64,000 nucleotides of DNA from Cryobacterium sp. PH29-G1 (GTDB lineage: Bacteria; Actinomycetota; Actinomycetes; Actinomycetales; Microbacteriaceae), in assembly GCF_030063365.1 (NCBI RefSeq), contig NZ_JASISY010000004.1, positions 124,001 through 188,000 on the forward strand. Direction: 5' to 3'. Under the pieces are notes generated by a model. It did not search any database, was not told where the DNA came from, and saw nothing but the letters and a program-made list of their open reading frames with translations. Positions 1 through 9,469 of this stretch are shown here, in pieces. Positions within the stretch are counted from its first letter, which is position 1. Every line of letters starts with the position of its first letter. Both the position numbers and the translations under genes were made by a program.

Positions 1-368
1 ATGTCGATGATCTGTTTGCCGAGCGGCATGAGCGCGACCGGGATCAGCTTGAAGTTGGCGATTCCAAACGGGATGCCGATGATCGTCACGCACAACGCGA
101 TACCGGAGAGCAGATGCTCGAGGGCGATCCACCAGCCGGCCAGCACCACCCAGATGACGTTGCCGAGAAAAGAGCCGACGCCGGCCGTGGGCGTGGGAAC
201 CACGGTCTTGCCGAACGGCCAGAGCGCGTAGACGCCGATGCGCGCCGCCGCGATTCCCCAAGGAATGGTGACGATGAGCACGCACATGATGAGCGCCGCG
301 AGCATGTAGCCAAGGAACAGCCAGAAGCCCGAGAACACGAACCAGATGATGTTGAGGAGGGTCTTCAT
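1..368 (-). CDS. YccF-domain inner membrane protein, 3' end cut by window edge
   Basis: An open frame starts at an ATG (base 368) and runs off the left edge, so about 122 N-terminal residues are visible. It begins MKTLLNIIWFVFSGFWLFLG and has two halves, each with hydrophobic segments around IVTIPWGIAAARIG and TIIGIPFGIANFKL. That duplicated T-I-x-G/W-I-P-F/W-G-I pattern is the signature of the YccF (DUF307) family of small membrane proteins. The family's function is unknown; in enterobacteria it is linked to a YccS-type transporter. It would span the cytoplasmic membrane several times. No partner gene is visible here. The family call is firm; nothing more can be said about its role. Confidence 0.85.
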   Translation of the reverse strand, partial: MKTLLNIIWFVFSGFWLFLGYMLAALIMCVLIVTIPWGIAAARIGVYALWPFGKTVVPTPTAGVGSFLGNVIWVVLAGWWIALEHLLSGIALCVTIIGIPFGIANFKLIPVALMPLGKQIID

Positions 369-442
369 GATGGTCCTATCCTGTCAGATCGCGGTGCTTG
401 CGGCCTGGCCAGAACTCCCGCGCCGCACGCTAGGCGGGGGCT

Positions 443-491
443 GCGCCAGTGCGCGGGAGTTGCGCCGCGCGCACTGGCGCAACTCCCGCGC
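443..491. repeat. Overlapping alternative inverted repeats between convergently read genes
   Basis: Bases 451-466 (GCGCGGGAGTTGCGCC) are repeated perfectly inverted at 476-491, leaving a 9-nt loop. A second perfect 12-bp inverted repeat, 443-454 (GCGCCAGTGCGC) with 469-480, uses overlapping bases, so the two hairpins exclude each other. A further partial copy of one arm (AACTCCCGCGC) lies at 413-423. There is no T-run on either side. It could be a REP-like palindrome. Confidence 0.7.
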
Positions 492-536
492 GCACCGACG
501 TCGCCGCGACATTACCGCGAACGGGTGGTTTCAGGC

Positions 537-1184
537 TTAGGCGGATGTGAAGTTTGTCGTGACGGCGAGAAAGAGCACACCGACGATCACAACGTTGGTG
601 ATCACACTGGCCCAGAAGGCCGAGCGAAAACTTGCTTTCGTCGTCTTGTGGTGAAAAAGCTGTTGGGCCAGAATCGCTCCCGGCCAGCCGCAGGCAAGGC
701 CCAACACCAGAAGAGTGCTCTCCGAAACACGCCAACGCCCCGCGACGGCAGCGGACTTGTCCGCGGCGTAGAAGAAGAAGCAGACGAGACTCATCACGGC
801 GTAGCACCCCGCGACCCAGATCGGCAGCGGATGGAATGAGTCGAGAACGAGGTAACCGGCGACGAACGCGACGATGGCGAGATAGCTCCGTGCACCGAAC
901 TTTTTTCGCGCGCCGCGGCGCCGATTTTTGTCGGTTCTCGTGAACGGTCCAGCTGCCGCAGGGGACGGCGTGCGCACGCGCGTTGCCCGACTCTTGCCCT
1001 CGGCCGTGAATTCAACGTCGAACGTGAGCGACATACCCAGGCGAGGCCGATCCGAACCTTGCGGAAAGGCCTTGATGTGCACGAAGGCCGCCTTGCCACC
1101 CGTCGTCGGGGAGATAAACCCGAAACCGCGTTCGTCGTTCCACGAGGTGAGAACACCGGCAATGCGCTCAGCCCTGGCAACCAT
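537..1184 (-). CDS. Cold-shock domain fused to DUF1294 membrane domain
   Basis: The 215-aa protein has an N-terminal cold-shock/OB fold (about residues 5-70, with GVLTSWNDERGFGFISP and AAFVHIKAF, matching the RNP-1-type GFGFI and FVH elements). A basic linker (KNRRRGARKKF) follows, then a hydrophobic C-terminal DUF1294 domain (about 95-210) with transmembrane segments around YLAIVAFVAGYLVL, GCYAVMSLVCFFFYAADK and ITNVVIVGVLFLAV. This CSD-DUF1294 fusion is a known architecture and would place a nucleic-acid-binding domain on the cytoplasmic face of the membrane. Its role is unknown. It stands alone; the next gene on the same strand ends about 90 bp upstream of its start. Confidence 0.85.
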   Translation of the reverse strand: MVARAERIAGVLTSWNDERGFGFISPTTGGKAAFVHIKAFPQGSDRPRLGMSLTFDVEFTAEGKSRATRVRTPSPAAAGPFTRTDKNRRRGARKKFGARSYLAIVAFVAGYLVLDSFHPLPIWVAGCYAVMSLVCFFFYAADKSAAVAGRWRVSESTLLVLGLACGWPGAILAQQLFHHKTTKASFRSAFWASVITNVVIVGVLFLAVTTNFTSA

Positions 1185-1272
1185 GGTTCGAGCCTAGTGC
1201 CGACCTGGCCGGGTCACAGCGAGAGGCTGCTGTGGCGCACAGGGCTCCGGATGTGTCGAGAACTCGCTTGGT

Positions 1273-1752
1273 TCAGCGGGCATCCAGTCGGGCGGTGACC
1301 TCGGGCGGAAAGCCGCCGGTCGAGATGGGGCTCCAGCGCGTGGGAGTGATGCGAATCAATGATTTGTTCTGAATGGCCATCGCCTCGCGATACTCGGCCC
1401 AGTTTGAATGCTCGCCGGAGATGCTGCGAAAGTACTCGACCAAACCATCAGCGGCTTCGGGCATGTGCAGAACCTCGGCGTCACCGTCGACCTGAATCCA
1501 GGCTCCGTCCCAGTCATCCGACAAAACGAGAACGGATGCCCGAGGGTCCCGCTCAAGGTTGCGGGTCTTCGCCCGGGCCGGATACGACGAGATCACGATG
1601 TGTCCGGCCTGGTCGACGCCGCCCGAAACGGGGGAGATCTGCGGGCGACCATCGAGGCGCATGGTGGCCAGCAGCAGGTGGTGGCGTGGCCGCACGAAGT
1701 CGAGCATGCCACTGCGATTCACGTCGGTATTGGTTGCACTAGTTCGAGCCAT
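1273..1752 (-). CDS. PPOX-class, probably F420-dependent oxidoreductase
   Basis: The 159-aa protein has the pyridoxamine-5'-phosphate-oxidase-like split-barrel pattern: an N-terminal LLLATMRLDGRPQISPVSGGVDQ strand pair, HIVISSYPARAKTRNLERDPRASVLVL in the middle and an acidic W-I-Q-V-D-G-D-A-E-V strand. Length and motifs resemble the actinobacterial F420-binding Rv1155-type group rather than true PdxH. It would act in the cytoplasm on an unknown substrate; the cofactor (F420, FMN or haem) cannot be settled from sequence alone. It is divergent from the acyl-CoA genes that start at 1898. Confidence 0.8.
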   Translation of the reverse strand: MARTSATNTDVNRSGMLDFVRPRHHLLLATMRLDGRPQISPVSGGVDQAGHIVISSYPARAKTRNLERDPRASVLVLSDDWDGAWIQVDGDAEVLHMPEAADGLVEYFRSISGEHSNWAEYREAMAIQNKSLIRITPTRWSPISTGGFPPEVTARLDAR

Positions 1753-1897
1753 GGTGCAAGGCTACGCGAGGACACCGTTTGTGCGCGGTGCGCAGCCGAC
1801 GCTCATCGAGCCGTCGCTAGACTGAGGCACATTGCCCAGCTCGATGTGCGCATCGACCCCCTGCATTGACAACCGCATCGACGCGGAAAGGTCTGTT

Positions 1898-3052
1898 ATG
1901 CCCAGCACTGACTCGATCGACAGCCCCTCGAACAGCGCGGCGGCATCCGCTCTCACCGAGCCAGATGTGTTGCTGGAGCGCGATGGAACGCTGGCCCGCA
2001 TTATTCTGAATCGCCCGAAGGCGCTCAACGCCCTGACCCACCCGATGATTTGCGAGATCGCCGCTGCCCTCACCGAGTGGGCCGACGACCCGGAGGTGCA
2101 CACCGTGCTGCTCACCGGCCGGGGCGATCGTGCCCTGTGTGCCGGCGGCGATATCGTCTCGATCTACCGTGACGCGCGCACTAATCCCGACGAGAACGCA
2201 CAATTCTGGGCCGACGAGTACACGTTGAACGCCCAGATCAAGCGGTATGCCAAACCCTTCGTGGCCCTGATGGACGGCATCGTGCTCGGCGGGGGAGTGG
2301 GCGTGAGCGGCCACGCCTCACACCGGGTCGTGACCGAACGCACCAAACTCGGCATGCCCGAGACCACCATTGGTTTCGTGCCCGACGTCGGCGGAACCTA
2401 CCTCTACTCGCGCACTCCCGGTGAGCTCGGCACCCACCTCGCCCTCACCGGCGCGACCATGACCGGCGCGGATGCCATCGCACTCGGCCTCGCCGACAGC
2501 TTCGTCGACGGGGCCCGCCGCGACGTACTGGTCGACGCCCTCAAACGGATGCCTGCCGCCCTCGCCATCGCCCAGCACGTCTCGACCGTGCCGCCGGCAC
2601 CACTGCTGGCCGAACGCGACTGGATTGACGAGTGCTACGCCGGAAACGATCTGCCTACGATCCTGGAACGGTTGCAGTCATCTCCCGTTGCCGCAGCGAA
2701 CGAAGCCGCCGCCGCGATCCTGGCCAAGTCGCCGACCGCCGTCACGGTCACCCTCGAATCCCTGCGCCGTGCCCGCGACCTCGGCAGCTTGGAAGAGGTG
2801 CTCGAACAGGAATACCGGGTCTCGTTGCGCATGGTGGCCGGAGCCGACCTGATCGAGGGCATTCGTGCCCAGGTCATCGACAAGGACCGCAACCCGGTGT
2901 GGCGGCCCAACACCATTGACGCGGTGACCGACGCCGACGTGCAGGCGCACTTCGCCTCGTTGGGGGAGCGCGAACTACGCCTCCCCCGCGCGAACATAGG
3001 CGACAACGAACCCAACCAGCACGACTCCACCGAACGAGAGGCCACCGCGTGA
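1898..3052 (+). CDS. 3-hydroxyisobutyryl-CoA hydrolase / enoyl-CoA hydratase-like protein
   Basis: The 384-aa crotonase-fold protein is longer than typical enoyl-CoA hydratases (about 260 aa) and matches the 3-hydroxyisobutyryl-CoA hydrolase subgroup, which releases free acid from the CoA thioester in valine breakdown. Visible motifs are [14 protein letters not shown], the oxyanion segment ALCAGGDI, the second loop [13 protein letters not shown], and the catalytic-region [19 protein letters not shown]. The start at 1898 is preferred over an upstream in-frame ATG at 1832 because GGAAAG lies 7 nt before it and the extra 22 residues are unlike the family. It overlaps the next gene by 4 bp, indicating translational coupling. 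Substrate is inferred from family only. Confidence 0.85.
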   Translation: MPSTDSIDSPSNSAAASALTEPDVLLERDGTLARIILNRPKALNALTHPMICEIAAALTEWADDPEVHTVLLTGRGDRALCAGGDIVSIYRDARTNPDENAQFWADEYTLNAQIKRYAKPFVALMDGIVLGGGVGVSGHASHRVVTERTKLGMPETTIGFVPDVGGTYLYSRTPGELGTHLALTGATMTGADAIALGLADSFVDGARRDVLVDALKRMPAALAIAQHVSTVPPAPLLAERDWIDECYAGNDLPTILERLQSSPVAAANEAAAAILAKSPTAVTVTLESLRRARDLGSLEEVLEQEYRVSLRMVAGADLIEGIRAQVIDKDRNPVWRPNTIDAVTDADVQAHFASLGERELRLPRANIGDNEPNQHDSTEREATA

Positions 3053-3861
3053 GCGACTCCCAGACCGATGCAAACCCGACCGACGCCGACACCTACGAGA
3101 ATATTCTGCTCGAACGCAACGGTCGTGTGGGTATCATCACGCTCAATCGGCCCAAGGCACTGAACGCCCTCAACTTCGCCACGATGCAGGACGTGGTCGG
3201 TGCCGCCACCCGGCTCGACGCCGACCCGGAGATCGGCGCGATCATCATCACCGGCTCCGAACGAGCTTTCGCGGCCGGCGCCGATATTAAAGAGATGTCG
3301 ACCATGAGCTACATGGACATGTACCTCAACGACTGGTTCGCCGGCTGGGACCGCCTCGCCGCCGTGCGCACCCCCGTCATCGCCGCCGTCTCCGGCCACG
3401 CCCTCGGTGGCGGCTGCGAACTGGCCCTGATCTGCGACTTCATCATTGCCTCCGACACCGCCACCTTCGGCCAGCCCGAGATCAAGCTCGGCGTCATTCC
3501 GGGCATGGGCGGATCCCAACGCCTGACCCGTGCTGTCGGCAAGGCCAAGGCCATGGAGATGATCCTCACCGGTCGTACCATCGGAGCCGTCGAAGCCGAA
3601 CGGGCCGGCCTCGTGTCGCGCATCGTTCCGGCTGCCGAACTGCTCGAGGACGCACTCAAGACCGCGACGACGATCGCCGCCAAGTCGGCGCCGATCGCGA
3701 TGCTCGCCAAGGAGGTCGTGAACGCGGCGTACGAATCGCAGCTGAGCGCCGGCATCCACTTGGAACGTCGTCTGTTTCACTCCGTGTTTGCCACGGACGA
3801 CCAGAGCGAGGGCATGGCCGCCTTCATCGAGAAGCGACCCGCGGTGTTCACCAACCGCTAG
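3049..3861 (+). CDS. Enoyl-CoA hydratase (crotonase family)
   Basis: The 270-aa protein starts at GTG in a GTGA overlap with the upstream hydrolase. It has the standard crotonase features: [15 protein letters not shown], oxyanion-hole segments [11 protein letters not shown] and [17 protein letters not shown], and the two glutamates in [20 protein letters not shown] expected for water addition across 2-enoyl-CoA. The C-terminal [11 protein letters not shown] is typical of short-chain enoyl-CoA hydratases. It probably supplies fatty-acid or branched-chain amino acid oxidation together with its neighbour. Its stop overlaps by 4 nt the stop of the convergent response regulator. Confidence 0.92.
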   Translation: MSDSQTDANPTDADTYENILLERNGRVGIITLNRPKALNALNFATMQDVVGAATRLDADPEIGAIIITGSERAFAAGADIKEMSTMSYMDMYLNDWFAGWDRLAAVRTPVIAAVSGHALGGGCELALICDFIIASDTATFGQPEIKLGVIPGMGGSQRLTRAVGKAKAMEMILTGRTIGAVEAERAGLVSRIVPAAELLEDALKTATTIAAKSAPIAMLAKEVVNAAYESQLSAGIHLERRLFHSVFATDDQSEGMAAFIEKRPAVFTNR

Positions 3862-4571
3862 CCGGCACTCTTCCAGCGGTACTCGTTTTCGGGCCGCCCC
3901 GGCGTGCCGTATCGGGGTGCACGCAGCACCAGACCCTTGTCGGCGAGATACTCCAGATAGCGCCGCGCCGTGACGCGCGAAAGCCCAAGTGGCTCCATCA
4001 GCTCACTCGCCGACACCGGCGCGGCGTGCGCCTGCAGGTACGCGACCAGGGAATCGAGCGTTGAATTGGCCACACCCTTCGGCCGAGCAATATCGGTCGG
4101 CGCACGCAGGCTCGCAAACGCGTGATCAACGCCCGACTGCGTCACAACGGATGCCTGCCCGTTCAATTCGGCCCGAAAGTCCCGGTAACTGGATAGTTTC
4201 GTGGCGAAGGTCGAATACGTGAATGGCTTGATCAGGTACTGCACGACTCCGGCCGCGATCGCTCCGCGCACGTTCTCGAGGTCGCGCACCGCGGTGATGG
4301 CAATGATGTCCGTGGCCAGGCCGGCCGCACGGATGCGCCGGCTCACGTCTAGCCCGTGGCTGTCGGGGAGGTTCATGTCCATGAGCACGAGGTCGATCGG
4401 CGTGCCGGCCGAGGCGGCAGCGACGACCTGACGAAATGCGTCCTGCCCGGTTCCGGCTGTGCCGACGAGTTCGAAACCGGCCAGCCGACCCACATACACG
4501 GCGTGCGCTTCGGCCGCGAGCGGTTCGTCTTCGACGACAAGGACGCGAATGAGCGGCACGGCCTCAGGCAT
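3858..4571 (-). CDS. CitB/DcuR-type response regulator
   Basis: The 237-aa protein has a receiver domain at about residues 8-130 ([18 protein letters not shown] with the acidic pocket, phospho-acceptor Asp in [16 protein letters not shown], switch residue in IIAITAVRD, and Lys in YLIKPF). The C-terminal winged-helix-like part contains [25 protein letters not shown], as in CitB, DpiA and DcuR. An ATG 31 codons upstream is possible, but ATG 4571 overlaps the kinase stop by 8 bp and gives the usual family N-terminus. It should bind DNA near dctA when phosphorylated by the kinase encoded just upstream. Confidence 0.9.
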   Translation of the reverse strand: MPEAVPLIRVLVVEDEPLAAEAHAVYVGRLAGFELVGTAGTGQDAFRQVVAAASAGTPIDLVLMDMNLPDSHGLDVSRRIRAAGLATDIIAITAVRDLENVRGAIAAGVVQYLIKPFTYSTFATKLSSYRDFRAELNGQASVVTQSGVDHAFASLRAPTDIARPKGVANSTLDSLVAYLQAHAAPVSASELMEPLGLSRVTARRYLEYLADKGLVLRAPRYGTPGRPENEYRWKSAG

Positions 4572-6240
4572 GATCGACCGCCGTGGGCGTGGGCACCGTG
4601 GGGGACACCGGACCGGGGTCGGCCGGGATCGCGACGGTGAAGACGGCTCCGTCACGGCGCCCAATGGTGAGGGTGCCGCCGAGCCGGGTGACCGCCTGGC
4701 GAACCAGGGCGAGGCCGAGGCCCCGGCCGCCGATCGACCGGCCCGGCACCGTAACGGCGTCGCCCTTGGTGCTGAAGCCGAGGCGCAGCACGTCGTCGAT
4801 CACCTCGGGTGCCACTCCGGCGCCGCTGTCGGCGACTTCGATCACCACGGCCTGCTCGGTTGAGGAGACGCTCACCGATACCCGGCGGGGGTCCTCGCCG
4901 GCCGCCGCCGCATCCAGCGCGTTGTCGACCAGATTGCCCAATACCGTCACGAGGTCCTGAACCGACAGCCCCGACTGGGCGAGCGTGCCCGAGGCGGTGA
5001 CGGTGAGGGCGATGCCGAGTTCATTGGCCTGCGTTGATTTACCCATGATCAGGGCGCTGATCACCGGTTCGTCCACCGAACCGAGAATCTCGTCGGCGAG
5101 TTGCTGGCTCAGCTCGAGGTCTTTCGTGGCGAACTCGAGGGCCTGCTCGGTGCGACCCAGTTCCATCAGCGACACGATCGTGTGCAGCCGATTGGAATGT
5201 TCGTGGGTTTGGGCCCGCAACGCGTCGGAGAGAGTCTGCATCGACTGCAACTCGCTGCCGAGGGTCTGCAGGTCGGTGTGGTCGCGAATGGTCGCGACGA
5301 ATCCCATCGGCGTTGACTTGCCACCATCGGCCGAGGTGGAGGACGCCGGCTCCTGGTTCACTACGAGTACCCGCGTACCGGTCAGGTGTATCTCGTCGTG
5401 GGCGGTACGGCCGCTGCGCAGCAACTCACCCAGGCTGGGCGGCAGGCTCAGATCGGTGAGCGTGGGCGCCAGCTCGGTGCTGCCCATGGCGGGCCGTGGC
5501 GGAATGCCGAGCAGCCGGGCCGCTTGATCGTTGTAGAGCACGATATCGCCGTGCAGGTCGACCAATACCAGACCTTCCCGCACCGAGTGCAGCACCGAGT
5601 CGTAATACACGAAGAGTTGCGCCAGACGTTCCGGTCCCCAGCCGAGAGTGACCCGCCGCAAGTAGCGCCCGAGCAGCCAGGTCACCACCGATCCCGATGC
5701 GAGCAGTCCGAGGGCCAGCCCGAGCACCGACGGCAGGCGGGCATTCAGAGCGATGGTGATGTTCGAGGTTGTGGTACCGACCGCTACGAGTGCGCGCACG
5801 GTGCCGTCGGCATCTCGCACCGGCACGACCGCACGAACGGATGGCCCGAGCGTGCCCGTACTGGTTTCGGTGAAGGCCGTTCCGGATAGTGCCGGTTCAA
5901 TCGCACCGATGTAATCGTTACCGATCTCCGATTCGGTGGGATGGGTCCATCGGGTGCGGTCCGGGGCCATGATCGTGATGAAGTCGAGCCCGGCGTCGTC
6001 GGTCAGCTCCAGGGCATAGGGCTGCAGCGAACTGCTCGGGTCGGCCGATTCGCTCGCCGCGAGCACCAGGGGACTATCGGCAATGGCGGTGGCGACGGCG
6101 AGCATCCGATCGCTGGTCTCCTCAAAACCTTGGTCGCGGGCGTCTACAAAGAACGCGGTGCCAACGAAAACGGCCATGACCACGATGAACAATGCGTGCG
6201 CGAAAAAGAGGCGTCGGGCGATGCTCCATTCCGTTCGCAC
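4564..6240 (-). CDS. CitA/DcuS-family sensor histidine kinase
   Basis: The 558-aa membrane kinase has a TM helix at about residues 8-30, an extracytoplasmic PAS-like sensor domain (about 35-165, with RTRWTHPTESEIG and the RAVVPVRDADGTVRALVAVG strand typical of CitA/DcuS), a second TM at about 170-190, and a cytoplasmic PAS (LVLVDLHGDIVLYNDQAARLLG). The SpoOB-type histidine box is THEHSNRLHTIVSLMELG. ATP-binding N-box NLVDNALDAA and G-boxes VADSGAGV and GGRGLGLALVRQ follow. Members sense C4-dicarboxylates or citrate. It is divergent from dctA across 132 bp, so it probably regulates that transporter; the ligand is inferred. Confidence 0.92.
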   Translation of the reverse strand: MRTEWSIARRLFFAHALFIVVMAVFVGTAFFVDARDQGFEETSDRMLAVATAIADSPLVLAASESADPSSSLQPYALELTDDAGLDFITIMAPDRTRWTHPTESEIGNDYIGAIEPALSGTAFTETSTGTLGPSVRAVVPVRDADGTVRALVAVGTTTSNITIALNARLPSVLGLALGLLASGSVVTWLLGRYLRRVTLGWGPERLAQLFVYYDSVLHSVREGLVLVDLHGDIVLYNDQAARLLGIPPRPAMGSTELAPTLTDLSLPPSLGELLRSGRTAHDEIHLTGTRVLVVNQEPASSTSADGGKSTPMGFVATIRDHTDLQTLGSELQSMQTLSDALRAQTHEHSNRLHTIVSLMELGRTEQALEFATKDLELSQQLADEILGSVDEPVISALIMGKSTQANELGIALTVTASGTLAQSGLSVQDLVTVLGNLVDNALDAAAAGEDPRRVSVSVSSTEQAVVIEVADSGAGVAPEVIDDVLRLGFSTKGDAVTVPGRSIGGRGLGLALVRQAVTRLGGTLTIGRRDGAVFTVAIPADPGPVSPTVPTPTAVDHA

Positions 6241-6372
6241 TACCGATCCCCTCGTGAACTATGAACAGTATGACCGCAACCGTGCGCGAACGGCGCGCAG
6301 CGACCAGTGTGGATCTCCAGCAGCATCCGGACCCGTGGTGGGCCAGGTTAAGCCTAGACATAGGAGTCTGAC

Positions 6373-7776
6373 ATGGCATCGACGCCATCAACCCGCAGCA
6401 AAGTCACTAAGAAGTCCAAACCCAAAAAGAAACTCGACTCGTCGCACTACCTCTACATGGCCGTCATTATCGCGGTCATCCTGGGTATTGTGGTCGGTCT
6501 GGTCTGGGGCGGGCCGGAAGGCTTCGCGGTTTCCCTCAAGCCGCTCGGTGACCTGTTCATCGCCCTGATCAAGATGATGATCGCCCCGATCATCTTCTGC
6601 ACGATCATTCTCGGCATCGGATCGATTGCCAAGGCAGCAACGGTCGGCAAGATCGGCGGCCTGGCCCTCGGCTACTTTCTGATCATGTCTACCTTCGCGC
6701 TGGGCATCGGCCTGGTCGTGGGAAACCTGATTCACCCGGGTGAGGGCATCAACCTCACGGATGCCACGTTCAAGGCCACCGAATCCGCCGACACCCAGTC
6801 ATTCCTGCTCGGGATCGTACCCTCCACACTGTTCTCGTCGCTGACCAGCGGCAACATCCTGCAGACGCTTCTCGTGGCGCTCATTGCCGGATTCGCCCTG
6901 CAGAAGATGGGCGCGGCAGGAAAGCCGATTCTTGAGGGCATCGCCCACGTGCAGGCCCTGGTCTTCCGCATTCTGATCATGGTCATGTGGCTGGCCCCGA
7001 TCGGTGCCTTCGGTGCGATCGCGGCGGTCGTCGGTGCCACCGGCATCCAAGCCGTGATCAGCCTCTTCACCCTCATGGCGGCTTTCTACATCACCTGCAT
7101 CATCTTCATCGTGGTCATTCTCGGTGGACTACTCAAGCTCGTCACCGGCGTGAACATCTTCAAGCTGATGCGCTACCTCGGCCGTGAATACCTGCTGATC
7201 TTCTCCACCTCGTCGTCGGAAGCGGCGCTGCCGCGACTGATCGCCAAAATGGAACACCTCGGCGTGTCCAAGCCCGTCGTCGGCGTGACCGTGCCCACCG
7301 GATACTCGTTCAACCTCGACGGCACCGCGATTTATCTCACCATGGCCTCGCTGTTCATCGCCAACGCGCTCGGCCAGCCGCTCGCCCTCGGCGAGCAGAT
7401 TGGCCTGCTCGTCTTCATGATCATCGCGAGCAAGGGTGCCGCCGGAGTCTCCGGCGCCGGCCTCGCCACACTGGCTGCCGGCCTGCAGGCCCACGCCCCG
7501 CAGCTCGTCGGCGGCGTCGGCTTCATCGTGGGCATCGACCGCTTCATGTCCGAGGCACGTGCCCTGACCAACTTCACCGGCAACGCCGTGGCGACGGTCA
7601 TGATCGGTTCGTGGACGAAAGAGCTCGACCGGGTGCAGGTTGACCGCGTGCTCGACAAGCTCGAACCGTTCGACGAGCACACCATGCTCTCGCACGGTCA
7701 CGTGAGCGTCGCCACCAGCCAGCGCACCGCTGAGAAGGCCGCACAGGTTGAGGTGTTGGAACGCGCATCGGTATAA
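6373..7776 (+). CDS. dctA: C4-dicarboxylate/cation symporter (DAACS family)
   Basis: The 467-aa integral membrane transporter takes up succinate, fumarate or malate with a cation. Family signatures are all present: the re-entrant loop serine region FSTSSSEAALPRLIAKME, VPTGYSFNLDGTAIYLTMASLF, and the substrate-binding SEARALTNFTGNAVATVMI. A lysine-rich N-terminal tail (SKVTKKSKPKKK) precedes the first helix. AGGAG at 6363-6367 supports the ATG. It is divergent from the CitA/CitB-like kinase and regulator, the classic arrangement for dicarboxylate-induced transport, and is followed by a terminator. Substrate choice among dicarboxylates is not decidable here. Confidence 0.92.
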   Translation: MASTPSTRSKVTKKSKPKKKLDSSHYLYMAVIIAVILGIVVGLVWGGPEGFAVSLKPLGDLFIALIKMMIAPIIFCTIILGIGSIAKAATVGKIGGLALGYFLIMSTFALGIGLVVGNLIHPGEGINLTDATFKATESADTQSFLLGIVPSTLFSSLTSGNILQTLLVALIAGFALQKMGAAGKPILEGIAHVQALVFRILIMVMWLAPIGAFGAIAAVVGATGIQAVISLFTLMAAFYITCIIFIVVILGGLLKLVTGVNIFKLMRYLGREYLLIFSTSSSEAALPRLIAKMEHLGVSKPVVGVTVPTGYSFNLDGTAIYLTMASLFIANALGQPLALGEQIGLLVFMIIASKGAAGVSGAGLATLAAGLQAHAPQLVGGVGFIVGIDRFMSEARALTNFTGNAVATVMIGSWTKELDRVQVDRVLDKLEPFDEHTMLSHGHVSVATSQRTAEKAAQVEVLERASV

Positions 7777-7800
7777 ATCGCGGGTATTAGAATCGCGATA

Positions 7801-7845
7801 AGGGTGTCGCCCGGAGGAATCCTCCCGGGCGGCACCCCTGTTTTT
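7801..7845 (+). terminator. Rho-independent terminator after dctA
   Basis: A GC-rich stem (AGGGTGTCGCCCGG paired with CCCGGGCGGCACCCCT, with small bulges) is followed by TTTTT at 7841-7845, 25 nt after the dctA stop codon. Confidence 0.8.
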
Positions 7846-7896
7846 ATGGGTAGATTGCGATGTTCGGGCCCGCGTTCGAGACCAAAGTGGAATCTA

Positions 7897-7914
7897 ATTT
7901 CGGTCGACCGAAAT
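7897..7914. promoter_or_regulatory. 18-bp perfect palindrome upstream of proV, candidate operator
   Basis: ATTTCGGTCGACCGAAAT is a perfect palindrome in the 394-nt gap between dctA and proV (7777-8170). The gap otherwise holds the dctA terminator and no convincing gene; the AT-rich stretch just after the palindrome (TATGATTGTGTTACTATT) could hold a promoter. The site is well placed for an osmotic or betaine-responsive regulator, but no regulator is encoded next to it. Confidence 0.5.
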
Positions 7915-8170
7915 ATGATTGTGTTACTATTGATGCCGGTCTTACAACCCTTCACCAGGACGCGAACGCGTAGCCACCATTTGAGATGGAACGGCCGCAT
8001 TCGTATGGTGTGGCACCGACGGACGCGATCCCATGATTGCTCCAGCCCGCGCTGATTCAGTTTGCACTGCACATCGCGTTCGGGCCGCTCGGTACCTACC
8101 CGTCCGACAAGACAGCATTTCGCTTCGTCAGTCGTAAAATCGACTACGTACGGTGTGCACCGGAGAACGC

Positions 8171-9469
8171 GTGACCAATAGCAGTATTGATTCCATCGCC
8201 GTCAAGGCAGATCACTTGTATAAGGCCTTCGGGCGTCGCCCGCACGAGATTGTCAAGAAACTCAAGGCCGGCAAAAGCCGTGCCGACATCTCATCTCTGG
8301 GCATTGCGGCCGTTATCGACGCCTCCTTCGAGGTGAAGAAGGGCGAGATCTTCGTCGTTATGGGCCTGTCCGGCTCGGGCAAGTCGACACTCATTCGCAT
8401 GCTCAATGGGCTGTGGGACACCACCTCCGGCACGGTGACCATCGGTGGCACCGATATTACGGGCGTGTCCGCTCAGGAGCTGCGCGAGGTGCGTCGCAAG
8501 AGCATCTCCATGGTGTTTCAGCACTTCGCCCTGCTGCCGCACCGCACGGTGATCGACAACGTCGCCTACGGCCTGGAGATCCAGGGCATGGGTCGTGCGG
8601 AACGCCTCGCGAAAGCGCAGACCATCATCGACCTGGTCGGCCTCGCCGGCTGGGCCGACAACCTGCCGTCCGAGCTCTCCGGCGGAATGCAGCAGAGGGT
8701 CGGCCTCGGCCGGGCCCTCGCGGCTGACACCGACGTGCTGCTTATGGACGAGGCCTTCTCGGCGCTGGACCCGCTGATCCGCCGCGAAATGCAGGAGCAG
8801 CTCATCGAGCTGCAGGCCGCACTCGGCAAGACCATCATCTTCATCACCCACGACCTCAACGAGGCCATGTTCCTCGGCGACCGCATCGCCGTCATGCGCG
8901 ACGGCCGCATCGTGCAGATCGGCACCCCCGAGGAGATCCTCACCGATCCGGCCAACGACTATGTCGCCCAGTTCGTGCAGGATGTCGACCGCGCCCGGGT
9001 GCTCACGGCCGCGAGCGTGATGGAACCGGTACGCGCCGTGGTTACGACCAGCGGCGGCCCGCGTGCGGCGCTTCGCGTCATGCGCGAGTTTCAGACCTCC
9101 GTCGCCTTCGTGCTCAACCGCGACAACAGCTTCGTGGGAGTCGTGCGCGACAGCGACGTGCTTAAGCTCGTGAAGTCGGGCGAAACCGACCTGCGCAAAA
9201 TCATTATCGGCGACGCGTTCTCCGTCGGCCCGGACACCCCACTGGTTGACCTGGTCGAGCCCTCGGTTGAAAACGCCCAGGCGATCGCCGTCGTCGACGA
9301 GAAGAAGCGCCTCATCGGCGTCATTCCGCGGGTGACCCTGCTGGCCGCACTCGGCAACGTCAGCACCCAGACGGGTAGCCTGCCGACGATCGAACCGCGC
9401 TCGACCATCCCGTTGAGCGTGCTCGATGAAACCTTGAAAGAAACTGCCACGGAAGGATCTGAACTGTGA
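8171..9469 (+). CDS. proV: Glycine betaine/proline ABC importer, ATP-binding subunit
   Basis: The 432-aa ATPase contains Walker A GLSGSGKST, Q-loop FQHFALLPHRTV, signature LSGGMQQRVGLGRALA and Walker B LLMDEAFSALDP. After the ATPase (about residues 1-260) comes a tandem CBS region (ALRVMREFQTSVAFVLNRDNSFVGVV and QAIAVVDEKKRLIGVIPRV), the usual osmosensing or regulatory part of ProV/OpuAA. GTG at 8171 is preferred to GTG 8153 because GGAGA sits 5 nt before it. It overlaps proW by 4 bp. The complex energises uptake of compatible solutes at high osmolarity. Confidence 0.93.
   Translation: MTNSSIDSIAVKADHLYKAFGRRPHEIVKKLKAGKSRADISSLGIAAVIDASFEVKKGEIFVVMGLSGSGKSTLIRMLNGLWDTTSGTVTIGGTDITGVSAQELREVRRKSISMVFQHFALLPHRTVIDNVAYGLEIQGMGRAERLAKAQTIIDLVGLAGWADNLPSELSGGMQQRVGLGRALAADTDVLLMDEAFSALDPLIRREMQEQLIELQAALGKTIIFITHDLNEAMFLGDRIAVMRDGRIVQIGTPEEILTDPANDYVAQFVQDVDRARVLTAASVMEPVRAVVTTSGGPRAALRVMREFQTSVAFVLNRDNSFVGVVRDSDVLKLVKSGETDLRKIIIGDAFSVGPDTPLVDLVEPSVENAQAIAVVDEKKRLIGVIPRVTLLAALGNVSTQTGSLPTIEPRSTIPLSVLDETLKETATEGSEL

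Noticed and set aside
7698-8072. 124-codon minus-strand frame in the dctA-proV gap
   Set aside because: It runs through the dctA 3' end and terminator, with no family features; the gap is better read as regulatory.
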